DNA from: Astropecten irregularis
Lineage: Eukaryota; Echinodermata; Asteroidea; Paxillosida; Astropectinidae
DNA: 64,000 nt
NCBI GenBank assembly: GCA_963971285.1
Contig: OZ020250.1
Coordinates: 16,166,499-16,230,498 of the forward strand
Reading direction: 5' to 3'
The notes under the pieces are model-generated. The model made no database searches. It was not told the origin of the DNA and was given only the letters and a program-made list of their open reading frames with translations. How positions within the stretch are numbered: the first letter of the stretch is position 1; the number at the start of each line of letters is the position of its first letter. This document shows positions 36,266-46,769 of this stretch, one piece after another. A program made the translations under genes and the position numbers.

Positions 36266-36668
36266 AACCTGACAATTCAAGTTTAAGGTATGGCCCACCA
36301 GACCTATTCATTAGGAACGTTGCGGAAGAAAATTAGTTTGAACCCACGATCCCATAGCAGACATTTTGTCATAACCAGATGCTCAATTATATAAGGCTGG
36401 ACCTTAAACAACTACAGCTGTGGCTGCGGCTTACTGCAGAGTTCTTTTCTGAACCAAATTTTCTGTTCAAACTGACTACATGGAAAAAAATATGAATGAA
36501 TGAAATATTCTTGTATGGTTTTGCACAGACAGACATGCTGTTGCCCTTAGCAAGTTAGCAACACCCACAACTTACGGCAATCCGTAGCCAATAATTCAGA
36601 TTCAGTCAAAGACTCAAATCTTAATACAGTTAAAAAAAAAACGGTTGCCGCCAAATTAAGTTTTTATT

Positions 36669-36753
36669 AAAGATTTGAGGCTTTGCATGGTGAAAATTGG
36701 TATGCCTGTGCAAACGAAATAGAAGTGCGAAAGTATGCAAACCGATCCACATA
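36669..36753. mobile_element. Family-C fragment, internally rearranged
   Basis: AAAGATTTGAGGCTTTGCAT and AATTGGTATG join directly to GCAAACGAAATAGAAGTGCG and then GCAAACCGATCCACATAAAT. The middle of the module is missing. Confidence 0.75.
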
Positions 36754-37282
36754 AATTTGTATTGTTTTAAGAAAATTGAATATTCAGACTTATTTTTGAA
36801 GAACATGAATTTTACATTATAACAACTGCAGATACCCCACATCAAATTAAGTGTTCAAAAAAAAGAAAAACATAAAAAAACGAAACTCTAGCAATCCACC
36901 TTTAGCGACAACATAATAACACACAGGACTTGGCACGCAGAAATGTAATTATAGCCCCGAGAGAAATATCAGTTGGGGAAATCGTTACCAGGAAATCCAG
37001 TAATACAAACAGCTGATTTTATTTAGAGCAAGGTGCCATGCGACATCACATCCATCCCAACTGACTGCTTGGAAAGAAAGTATAACATATGCAATTTGTT
37101 TTTTCTCTCCTAATGTTTATTCCGATCTTCTGGTGATAAACGTCTCCTGTCTATTCCTACAGGATGCAAATCTTTTGGAGAAAGTGATCCTTTTTTCACA
37201 GCTTGTCCCAAACCATGAAACCCTAGCAACATCAGAAATAGTCCTTCTACCGCCATTTCCAAGAAATGTTTGTTCAAGTCTT

Positions 37283-37627
37283 AACGCATTTTCACATTAA
37301 CTCCTTTTGATCCATGTTGAAAGCAACCCGGATCCGCCCTGGTTCAGCCTGGCAAGTTTTTGAACCGGACTGAAGAGGCGCAAAGTTCACACCGTGTTTT
37401 TGGTGCACAGGCTCATACGACATGGATCACGGCAAAAAAAATGCAGTTTGGAACCGGGTTAAGATTTTTAACCCCCTACCAGGGTTGATTTTGATCCGGC
37501 TGGGCTGTCCAATGCCCGGGTCGGCTCTGGGTTGAAACTTTTCAAGTGTGAAAAGGGTCGAAAAAATTATAGGGGTTCGATACGGTCTGCCCCCCTGAGA
37601 TTTTGGATAGTGTGAAAAGCCCTTTAG
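37283..37627. mobile_element. Family-F element, copy 2
   Basis: The right end is AGTGTGAAAAGCCCTTTAG and the left end has GCATTTTCACATTAACTCC. The interior has CCAGGGTTGATTTTGATCCG, GGGTTGAAACTTTTCAAGTG and AACCCGGATCC, as in copy 1. The long minus-strand reading frame across it is an artefact of the repeat. Confidence 0.65.
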
Positions 37628-38777
37628 TCTCTCTGAATATTTTGTACGTCGTTTTGATTTTTTTTTTGTATTAAAAGGCACTTTAATTAGTGGTAGCACA
37701 GAATATAATCTGCAAAAGTATTGCTTTAATCCAACAAGCTCTTGCTGTTGAGTTGAGAAGTCGAAATTATGATCGAGACCGAAATTGGGTCTAGATGTCT
37801 TGATATGTATCTGAATGCAAGCAGAAGTGTGCAAGACTGAAAGTGGGGGAACTGGTACCAATTCCGGAAGGGGTTTGATTCTCCAATACACCCTACATGA
37901 GAATAACATCATCACAAAATGCGAAAAAACATTTACGTGAAAATGCAACTTTTGTTCTTTCAGGTGATCACATAAACCTGATCAAACTCCAGTGAAACTA
38001 ATGCTTCCCCCGACTTGCTCCTGTTTTCGACGATTACTATAATCTAATTTCCATATTATTCATGCGACCGGATATCAAGGAAGTAAGGTAGTGGAGTGTT
38101 GTATTTTGGCTGCACGTGGAAGGAATAAAACTCTTGGTTTTTGTAAATTCCACAAAAAAAGAAAAGAATATTGTGTCACATGTGGAAGAACTTACACATT
38201 TAAGGGATAAATATATGATTTAAAGGGCAGTACAATAAAATTAGAAGTAATCACACATAATCACAAGTCCATGGGACAATGAAATATTATACAGGGTTTT
38301 TCGCCACAAGAGCATCAACTGTTCTGAATATCTCCCAAACTAAAACCTTGTTTATCTCAAAATACAATATTACTGCAGAGGCCATCAACAACAATAACAA
38401 CAACACGCTTGTCAAAATGGTCCTTAAAGATTAATTGTCCAATTTAGGGCTGTAAGAGTGATTTGAAAGGAAAACAAGTTTAAATGCTCACTTCATGGGG
38501 TGAGAATAATTGTAAGCTTTCATCTGGTACCATGGCCAAACAAATTTTCTAAAGATATGGGTCTTTCTCTAAATAAAAAGAAGATCATAAAGACTATAAA
38601 TAAAAGGAAAAAGCTTAATTCTGACATCAGCGATCTTAAATTAACAAACATTCAACCAGTCCAATACGTTTGCTTGAGGAAATGTTGTAACCAATCCCTT
38701 TGCCTACACATGGGCAACAAATCTTTAAATCCTAAAAGGTACGTGTATGTTAATAGCTTTCAAATATGCTCGCTTAC

Positions 38778-38866
38778 CTTGCCGCAGTTTGAGAATTCAA
38801 CGGCGCTCTCCCTAAAGAAGAAGTAGACCCAGGGACCGATCTCATAGGATGATATGAAGTTTGGCT
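38778..38866 (-). CDS. Semaphorin-5-like sema-domain exon (30 codons across the junction)
   Basis: An 89-bp exon, phase 1 in and phase 0 out, acceptor atttgacag, donor gtaagcg. With the G of the previous exon it reads EPNFISSYEIGPWVYFFFRE and then SAVEFSNCGK. The E-P-x-F-[VI]-[SA]-[SA]-Y and [VT]-Y-F-F-F-R-E motifs are the middle blades of the sema propeller. The residues before the Cys are F-S-N, one longer than the E-H-D of vertebrate Sema5 as I recall it. Confidence 0.96.
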
Positions 38867-39057
38867 CTGTCAAATCAAGAAATCGAGAAACAAAATTGAT
38901 GAATTTTTGGTCAAAGCACAAAATATGTCATATTCAAAATACATGTAGAACCAAAGCAGACAGCGTGTTACTTGTACCATTTGACATCCAAATATTTTAA
39001 AACGTAGCAATGTTCTAGCCAACTTCGTGAGGCACTGAACAATTGATCTTCTTCTTT

Positions 39058-39358
39058 AGGCATGCAACTTGGATTTAACAAAAAACAAGGAAATTCCAAT
39101 CTTAACCATGCTTTATTACAGTGTTTTCACTTTTCACTTTTCAATGGCATATTCAGGCATGCAACTTGGACTTTCCAAAAAAAGAGGAATTTTAAATCTT
39201 GACCATACTTTGTACAGTGTTTTTCACTTTTCAATGGCATAAAAGTGAAGTGAAAAAAAGAGGAAATCAACTGATCCGAGGAAAAGTTGCATGCCTGCAT
39301 ATAAGAGCAAAAAAAAAAGAAGGAAATCAGCTGATCCCAGGAAAAGTTGCATGTCTGC
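39058..39358. repeat. Nested repeat: two direct copies facing two inverted copies
   Basis: AGGCATGCAACTTGGA-TT starts at 39058 and again at 39155, each followed by TTTTCACTTTTCAATGGCAT. GAGGAAATCAACTGATCCGA with GGAAAAGTTGCATGCCTGC follows near 39257, and again, slightly changed, near 39318. The GCATGCAACTT ends face each other. Confidence 0.7.
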
Positions 39359-39420
39359 TTCTTAAAATACAAAAACACTTCACATGCACACAAACTGTAT
39401 TTCTAACAGTTTAAAAAGAA

Positions 39421-39522
39421 GGGCTGGATGGCTCAGTTGGTAGAGCGCCTGTACGGCGGTATATAGGAGGTCGCCTGTTCGAATCCCGCTCCAGTCAATT
39501 TTTCTCTGTTCACTTTTCAATG
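39421..39522 (+). mobile_element. tRNA-derived SINE, family E
   Basis: GGGCTGGATGGCTCAGTTGG contains a pol III A box (TGGCTCAGTTGG, 39429-39440). GTTCGAATC at 39477-39485 is a B box. The acceptor-stem halves GGCTGG and CCAGTC can pair with one wobble. The tRNA-like body is followed by CAATTTTTCTCTGTTCACTT and TTCAATG, a tail shared with 41104-41210 and 45463-45650. I call it a SINE rather than a working tRNA because of this tail and an imperfect stem. Confidence 0.75.
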
Positions 39523-41103
39523 AGTTTTAAAAGAAATTGGAACATTTGTATCCTCAAATGATCATTGCATATTAGTTCCTTCCTCTTCAAAACCGAAGGT
39601 TTCCAGGAAAAGTGTGAAAGCCTTGTACCTAAGGGACAAGCGGCAATTTCAGCCCTATGAGGGACATAACCCACAAGTAATAAGGTCAATGATTGACAAA
39701 TACAAGCATGGACAAACAAACTCCCCCAAAACACGTGTCATCTGTGTCAGGGGTAAAAGCGGTTAGGAGCAAACGTTCCCCCAAAGTGACATATCGTCCT
39801 CAACAGGCGATGTCCTGGAAATCAGTGGGTGAATCACTGACTCCAAAGTATGGGGCGACGGAGTGGGATGACGAACGGGGAAATAGGGGGACAGCGAAGG
39901 GGGGAGGGAGGGTGACAGAGGGGTCCATTCGTCTGAGACACCAGAATGCAATAGCACAAATTAACTTTCCACTGGCAACATTTAGGTGCAGTCTTGTCAG
40001 GCAATTTGCTTGTGGCACCGACAGAAGGTCATGTTTAATTGGCACACATTTTTTTTCAGTGGCTTGTTTAAAAACATTTATACTGTGTGGCTTAGTCAGG
40101 TACGCTGGTTTCCGCTAATAGTCGACTACATTATTTTGAGTGACTGACTAAACTACATTGCTTTGCATGCTTTTGCATGCTTTTGTATACATAATACAGG
40201 TGCTAGGGGGCAAATTCAAAGCTTCAAGATCGAAGATTTTACCTATTACCCCAAAACTGCCAAAATACTCGTACAAAAAAAAGAGGTTTACAAAGCATCA
40301 TTTCTAAAGTGGAAAGACGGAAATTGATGTTCACACAAAAACTAAAAAGCAAAAAAACAAAAACATTTTTTTTATGATTCTGATTTTCTAAAATGTACAA
40401 GATTTCAAGGGGAAAGATGGGCTGAAATACAAATCTCATTTGGACTGAGACAACCTCAGACTGGAACAATTGAAAGGAATGTATAGTAATGCACTACTGA
40501 TGTGTCAAATAGGGGGAAGGGTGTTGGTGACATAACACAGAGGCCCCTTCCCCCAAGTGAAGAGCCCCTCCAGTATAACACTAGATAACTCCCTACAGAT
40601 AGAGTGACCCGATACCTGGACTTTTCAGAGCCGCCGCCGCAAAGATTCAGTTGGCTGTTTTCATTGTACTGGGACCAACAGCGCGGCACGCCAACCCGCA
40701 AGAGAGAGAAACACAGAAAATTGAAAATTTCCTGTTATTACCCAAAATAAAACGAGCGGCGTGCTTCTCCACAGCGTTGCTTGCCAGGGTCCCATTACCC
40801 CTCCCCCCATGTCCCTGTATTGCACGTGTGGTGAGAGACGAGTAAAACACTGTCTATTCCTAAATGTTCTCTCCTTCTCAGTCCCCGACACTCCATTCCC
40901 CCCTTCTTCCTGAGTGAAATGAGGACTCCGCAAGATGGCCTTGGAAAGATCTGTCTGATCCACTTACGTCAAAAAGGGAGAACGGAATTATCCTCTCTCC
41001 CCTTGCTTTGCATCTCAACGAGTAAAATGTTTCGCCAAATGAATTCAGCCCAAAAAAGAAAGCATCATCAAATAACCACAAGGGAAACTGACTGAATTTA
41101 AAG

Positions 41104-41210
41104 TCATTGAAAAGTGAACAAAGAAAAATTGACTGGAGCGGGATTCAAACCGGGAGGTCGTCGGTTCGAATCCCGCTCCAGTCAATTTTTCTTTGTTCAC
41201 TTTTCAATGA
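41104..41210. mobile_element. Inverted pair of family-E SINE 3' halves (49-bp arms)
   Basis: The left arm at 41104-41152 and right arm at 41162-41210 are reverse complements at 48 of 49 positions, with a 9-base spacer. Each arm holds the tRNA B-box region (GGTTCGAATCCCGCTCCAGT) and the SINE tail AATTTTTCTTTGTTCACTTT. Confidence 0.9.
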
Positions 41211-43153
41211 CAAAAAAAAGAAAGAAAAAGAAACCGGGAGCAAAAATTAAAAAACCAAATGGGGAAAAAAAAGCAGGTTCTTTGATCATGTGAACCGCTT
41301 TAGTTGACAAGCCTACAGAGAAGAGCTCTATCTAATTATCCCAGGGGTGCTTGCTTTTTTGTCTGGACTCTTTGTAGTACATCTCAAAGGCCGACGGTGC
41401 AATTCGCTTTTTGTATTTTACTCTCCTGCAGGCAACATGAAATTAACCCTTTTTTGCAAAGTCGGCTTTCAACAACCAATCCGAGTCAATTTGAGCTTGC
41501 GGAGGGGAGGTCTTCAGCTGTCCGGGTCCGTCAGGAATGACAGCTATCAGGGAAGAAGCTTGAAAGGGATCCAACAGGTGCCTGGATCATCTTGAACTTG
41601 AGGAACTCCTCCCCTCCGATCCCCCCTGGTACTATGGTTCAGCTTGGCACTGACACTTCACCAAAGGGTTGTCAACACTCGCTCACATACCCCAACAAAC
41701 ACACAACAGAACCATGGCGAGACATGATACCCCTGTCTAAAATCAGCTGCAATCTCTACTGATCTAAATTTCAGTCAAGCAAACACATCAATGTGATTTT
41801 GTCCAAAATTCACCAGTGACGCTCCCAAATGCAAGTATGTTAATTCAAAGCGTAAGGTTTGAGAGCTGCGTGACGATGCAAATAGCTGTAATCTTAAAAA
41901 TCTTGATGAGAGGGGAAAAATGTGCTAGGCCATGCCAGACGGGAACTCCCAGAAACCAGGTTTAGGGTCCAAATTACGACCAGTGTAAAAAAAAATGAGC
42001 CAAAAAATCTAAAAATAAGAAGCAAGTGCAATGTGCAACATAGGACCTGTCGCTGGAGGACACAGGAAATAGGGTTAGACACGGGCATGCTCCTGTTGGC
42101 TACGGGCACGGGGAAGGTAAACAATCACGGGCACAGTCTTGACAGGAAAGGACTCCCCCTAGATTCTCGTAAACAGCCGGCCGTCTGTTTTGACCGAAAC
42201 TGCGCATGTAGGTCAAACATGTTGCCCACTCGCCCGCTGATTAGATTAAGCTCGGGAGATTATTAAAGAACCGAAACTGCAAGAACGCGAGCCCAGGTGA
42301 GCCAACTGGCCTGCCTCTCCTTGGTCCCTGAAGACCGCGGCCGTTTCTTCGGAGACTTGCAGCCGAGGCCCCCCCGAAGAACCATGAATGATGTCTTACT
42401 TGATTTCCAACTGTGGGCCAGGTGATAATTCAAAATGTCACGGTGGGCCAACTGAGCACGCACTCAATATGCAAAGCCCCACATGCACACTGCACACAGC
42501 AGTTTTTGCTTCCAAGCTCTGATTATTTCAATATTTCCAGCTTCATTGAAAAAGATCATTCTTTTTTTGAGGGGTGAAGGAGGGGAGAGATGAAAAGAGT
42601 CTCCCAAAAAACAGCTCCGCTGGCCCTAATCCAACCCAATCCCCTCGAAAACAGGTCACATGTCCCACCGTCCGTCAGGTGCCGAGGATGTCCTAGGAAT
42701 CTGAACAAGCTGTTTGGGAAGTCAGCCTCACTGAGCTCTCAGTACGTGTTCAGTTCACCAGACCACAGTGAGAGACAAAAAAAAAGCGGGTGCAGTTGAT
42801 GAAACGCTCGTACCCGCCAGGTGCGTGGCAAAGAATCTTACCGTATCACTTGGAACTACGGACCAAGAAACGCGGGTCTGTCACAAATTAAGGCACGGAA
42901 TAGGTCACACACACGAAAAAAAGAAAAGAAAATTCCAAGGGGAAATATCAATAGACACTTTCCACCATTGTGAAGAATTTACGTCGGCATGGAAGTGAAA
43001 ATGTGCACGTCATTGCGATATATTTTTTTTTCTTTGGAAGTTCGTATTAAATTACATGGAGGCGGGAAATCGGCAAGGCATCATATTTGGAAAATCCTGT
43101 CGGTATGAGGATTTTTTTTTCTCTAGTTTTGTTGGACTCTTACGACTACTCAC

Positions 43154-43367
43154 CATTCAGCCACTTGGAATTCAGCTCGGCAGTCCGTAGTGGAGGGGAG
43201 GAGCCCAGCGTGCGGTACAGCACCGGGTCCCGTGCCGTGAAGTCCATGACGGTTGCACTGTACAGGTCCCCGTTCTGGGTGAAGAGGGCCGTGGTGTTGC
43301 TGTTGGGATCGTAGGGACATCGGGCGATTCCTGTCACGCTCTCCTCAATCAGGCTCAGGTTGGATTT
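43154..43367 (-). CDS. Semaphorin-5-like sema-domain exon (71 codons + 1 base)
   Basis: A 214-bp exon, phase 0 in and phase 1 out, acceptor ccgtgacag, donor gtgagt. It starts KSNLSLIEESVTGIARCPYD and carries NTTALFTQNGDLYSATVMDF, then RDPVLYRTLG and PPLRTAELNSKWLN. The G-x-A-R-C-P-[YF]-D/S-P motif, the Leu-Tyr-[AS]-[AG]-T blade motif and the L-R-T-x-x-x-[ND]-S-K-W-L-N segment are semaphorin signatures. Two N-glycosylation sequons (NLS, NTT) are visible. This is the longest and best-conserved exon in the window. Confidence 0.97.
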
Positions 43368-43556
43368 CTGTCACGGAATTAAACAAAAATCCTCTTTTGA
43401 GTGAGCCCCAATGTACTGTTCATCAGGTTTGCAGCATTACTAATGCTGCACGTATCTTAAATGATCCTTGGGAAATAGCGGTATGTGAGTGGTTTCATGG
43501 CTTTTGACTGGAAAATGAACAATGATTATTGACTTATTTTATACACTGTCAACATA

Positions 43557-43656
43557 GGGCTGGATAACTCAGATGGTAGACCACACAGATATAGTATTCC
43601 AGGCATTGTATCTTCAAATCCCGCTCATAACAATTTTCATAATTCACCTTGCAATG
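43557..43656 (+). mobile_element. Family-E SINE, eroded
   Basis: GGGCTGGATAACTCAGATGG matches the A-box end of 39421. CTTCAAATCCCGCTCATAAC and TTCACCTTGCAATG match the B-box and tail region with several changes. Confidence 0.65.
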
Positions 43657-43859
43657 ACTCAATAATAAACAAATAAGCAAACTTATATATCTGTTTGGTG
43701 ACAGAGCAAACAGTTTTCCGGAATGTTAATAATTTTTTGGGCAAGTAATCATTCTTACTGGCAGTGGCAGCTGGATGTAGTAACAATGTGATTGAGTTTC
43801 TGGCATTCATGGGCACACTTTACTGTCAGCAACCCATTATATGACCATGGAACACAGCC

Positions 43860-44035
43860 AAAGATAGGAGGAAAATAAGGAAAACTCTTATGCCACAAGA
43901 GAGAACCGATGCACAACTCCACTCAAAATGAACCAAGTTGGGAATCGAACCCCAGCCACACTGGTGAGAAGCGCGTCCCTGAGGATCTCTCAAAGTGGAT
44001 ACAGCCTCTTAGCAACATGAGATCATCACACTAAG
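43860..44035 (-). mobile_element. tRNA-like SINE, different type
   Basis: On the minus strand GGGGTTCGATTCCC is a good pol III B box, followed by a GGTTCTCTCTTGTGGCATAA and TTTTCCTTATTTTCCTCC tail. The A box is weak. Confidence 0.45.
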
Positions 44036-44077
44036 ATCAATTCAAACTTTTAATATCGTCGGTTTTTCTAAGCTTAC

Positions 44078-44176
44078 CTGTCTCCAGGTGCAGGTAGGGG
44101 AGAAGGCGTTGGTACCGCAGGCGAAGACCCTGTTCCCTTGAAGAAGCAGCACACGGATGTAGTTGCAACAATTCTC
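44078..44176 (-). CDS. Semaphorin-5-like sema-domain exon (33 codons)
   Basis: A 99-bp phase 0-0 exon with acceptor ctctacag and donor gtaagc. It starts ENCCNYIRVLLLQGNRVF and ends ACGTNAFSPTCTWRQ. The C-x-N-[FY]-I-[RK] and CGTNAF-P-C motifs are hallmarks of all semaphorins. The cysteines form the conserved disulphides of the first propeller blades. There is no in-frame stop. Confidence 0.95.
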
Positions 44177-45462
44177 CTGTAGAGAGTGACAACAGCAAAT
44201 TAAGAATCATCAGCAAGATCATGACATGTGAATCACTCACTGAATTCAATGCCTTCCACTAACCAATATACATCCAGAACAGAGTATCTCCTTTAGCCAG
44301 TTATACAGAGTTCAGGGTTTTCCTCCTGATTTTTGATGCCCTTCATCTGGAACTTTTATCTCAAGATCTCAAAGATATACATGACCATTCTCGATGGCCA
44401 ACATTCACAGGAATGAAATACAACCCTACACTTTCTTATTAAACGCAGATATCCTGTAAAACAATCAACATTATTTTTACAAAATGTCACTTTATAAAGT
44501 GTTTTTCTTTTCCTGTGATGGGAAGAGTGCATGTTGTACCTTAACTGACCTGTAAACAAAAAAAAGGGCAAGGAATTTGAAGCAAATTGAGGCGAACAAC
44601 AAGCAATTGTATACATATATCTGTATTTATACATTTCTATGATATCTGCAGAGAACACTGTCCAATTCATAAAAGGCATTCTTAATTACCTCAAATGGTC
44701 AAGGCTTCAGTTAAAATCACACAGAGAAAGACGTCAAATGAACTCGATTAATAGCAAATCAAGGACCACTCCTTCCTATAGGAAGTTGGATCATTCGGCC
44801 AAAACATTTGAATTTCAGATTCATTAGAAATTTGAACGAAACCTAAACAATTATTTCTCGGCACAGCTTTAAAATCAGATGGCCACAAGATTATTTGTTT
44901 ATATGGACGATGGACACCAGGGACACACAGTACAGGGACCGGTTGTTTGCCCTTGGCTTATGAGGAGATAATTAGCCGTGAATAGCCAGGCAAGATGAAG
45001 TAGGAGTGCATTGTCCATCTGCTGCCCTTGGCATGCACCATGGTCCAGGACAAGCGTCATAGATGTTTTTGAGATGATCTCCAAACGAACAAATTGGGGG
45101 ACAAATTTTCACTAATAATATTGATAGTATGAATGATCTTGACATTTTATCATGCAAGTTTCAGCTGAGGCAATGGGGCATGATTGCACTGAGTATTATT
45201 GCAGACAAATGGCTCTAACACTTTAAGCACGAAACAGCACGATTAAGAAGCACTCTCATGACATTGACTTAACAACAGATTTACATTACATAAATTAAAT
45301 GGGTAGACTAATGGCACAGTGCTTTATGTATTGATGGCTGCCACTAATGATTTATATTTGTACTGTAAACCATTGTGTAAAGGAACATAGGAAAAGTGAC
45401 CATTCATAATTTTCACAATTTAAAAAAATTATAAAAAACCAAGGGAAACTGACTGGATAATG

Positions 45463-45650
45463 AACAAAAGGTGAACGAAGAAAAATTGACAGGAGCGGGT
45501 TTTGAATCTGTGACCACAAGAGTACCGTCCAGGTGTTCTACCAACTGAGCAATCCAGCCTTACAGGTGTATATTGGCGGTGTTTAGTATTCCAGGGTCAC
45601 AGGTTCGAATCCCACTCATCAATGTTTCTTTGTTCACCTTTCAATGGCTT
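45463..45650. mobile_element. Family-E SINE with inverted partial second copy
   Basis: The minus strand reads GGCTGGATTGCTCAGTTGG (A box), GATTCAAAACCCGCTCCTGT and CAATTTTTCTTCGTTCACC, a whole tRNA-like unit. Directly beside it the plus strand has GGTCACAGGTTCGAATCCCA and GTTTCTTTGTTCACCTTTCA, the 3' half in the opposite orientation. Confidence 0.8.
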
Positions 45651-46385
45651 AGAATTTTAAATAGAGGAATCATACAGTTTGACACATTGGTCTTGTTGAC
45701 CGAATAATTCATTGAATGATTGCAGCTTCAAAATGGTGATCTGCTATATGGAGGATGGCATATGCAAAATGATGCATGACACCAAGCCTGGTTAAGGTCA
45801 CAAACGTGACTTTATGAGAACGCAGTCAAATTTTAACAGGCTCAAAGTCCTGGTGAGGGTGCAGAAGGGGAGTGGGGGAAGGGGGGCGAGAGGGGAGGGA
45901 GTAGGCCCCTATAGGGTAGGGGGGTTCAGAACCTGTTTCTCCCAGAGGGGGATGCAGGGTGTTAACTGACATGGAAATCTGCTGACTGACTCACAGTTTA
46001 GTGGTTGGAGTGAACACCAGTCACTTGCAATCAGTAGATTGCTCACGGTGACGTCCACAAGCAGACCTTTGGGGGAGGTTTGGCAGGGTGTTTGTTACCC
46101 CTCCAGACCCCCCTGTCCTTCCTCCCTTTCCAGATCATTTACCAGGCAAAGATGACCAAGCTTGATACCCTTGTCCAAGGGATTTCCTCCCCTGGGTCTC
46201 AGTAACGGTGTTAAGTGGACAAATTAAGATGACCTTGGAGATGACCAATGACTGACAGGCAGAGGAAACTCAAGAAATTCCTCCTGAGACAGTTCAAGTC
46301 TCTGTATGATTACACCCACAGCTTTTCAACAAAGGCAGAAAACACTGGACAACAACGTTTCAGCACTGTAGCCCCTGAATCCTGG

Positions 46386-46769
46386 GGCCAATTCCATCGA
46401 GCTGCTTAGGACAAAAACATCGCTTAGCATGACATTTCTGCCTTAATAAAAACAGGATTAACAACTTAGAGAAGGTAGGTTTGCGGTGACACCATGTAAT
46501 CTCTTCTGTGAGAATGTGTGGTTCTGAGAAGAACCGTTGGTATTATCTCGACATTCCAAACAGTGTGCTCTGTTCGTCCTCAGGAGAGTGACTGGTTGTG
46601 TGACTTCGACCAAATGTCCATGTGTTGTGTATCACTTGAAATTGTTGTTTGGCTGTTGTTCGCTGACCAAGAATATCAAATCAAATTTGTAATGGTGGTT
46701 TGTTTGATTGAGCAAGCCATTTTTGTGCTCAGCAATTTGTTTGTGCTAAGCATCTCTATGATATTGGCC
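46386..46769 (+). mobile_element. Family-A MITE, copy 4, interrupted by a family-D element
   Basis: GGCCAATTCCATCGAGCTGC at the left and GATATTGGCC at the right. CCTGG lies directly on both sides (46381-46385 and 46770-46774). The copy is about 150 bp longer than the others because a family-D module sits between AACAAC and GTGTTGTGTATCACTTG. Confidence 0.88.
46463..46618 (-). mobile_element. Family-D module with histone-type stem-loop, copy 1
   Basis: On the minus strand it holds GAGGACGAACAGAGCACACT, then GGTTCTTCTCAGAACC + ACACA (stem-loop at 46520-46535), then CATGGTGTCACCGCAAACC. It matches 51274-51389. The boundaries inside the MITE are approximate. Confidence 0.75.

Larger units (their letters stand above)
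18382..38777 (-). other. Semaphorin intron, 20.4 kb
   Basis: The largest intron, between NCGK and VVYSRV. It holds family-B copies (18811, 33429, 35897), family-C copies (19765, 32231, 36669), a family-I fragment (21261), a retroposon tail (26661), a 30-bp-TIR MITE (27857), a local direct duplication (31356/31617) and a family-F element (37283). 19920-21250, 22220-24900, 24960-26590, 28100-31300, 32360-33420 and 33530-35890 contain no gene or named element that I can support. Confidence 0.8.
38867..43153 (-). other. Semaphorin intron, 4.3 kb
   Basis: Contains the structured repeat at 39058-39358, a tRNA-like SINE at 39421 and the 49-bp-arm inverted repeat at 41104. 39530-41090 and 41220-43150 show nothing I can classify, apart from short homopurine runs. 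Confidence 0.8.
43368..44077 (-). other. Semaphorin intron, 0.7 kb
   Basis: The shortest intron. It contains an eroded plus-strand tRNA-like fragment (43557-43656) and a second tRNA-like repeat on the minus strand (about 43860-44035). Confidence 0.85.

Noticed and set aside
37427..37948. 173-codon minus-strand frame
   Set aside because: It starts in unrelated sequence and runs through most of the family-F element, so it is a by-product of the repeat.
39421..39497. Working tRNA gene
   Set aside because: A and B boxes are good, but the acceptor stem is imperfect and the shared downstream tail marks it as a SINE head.
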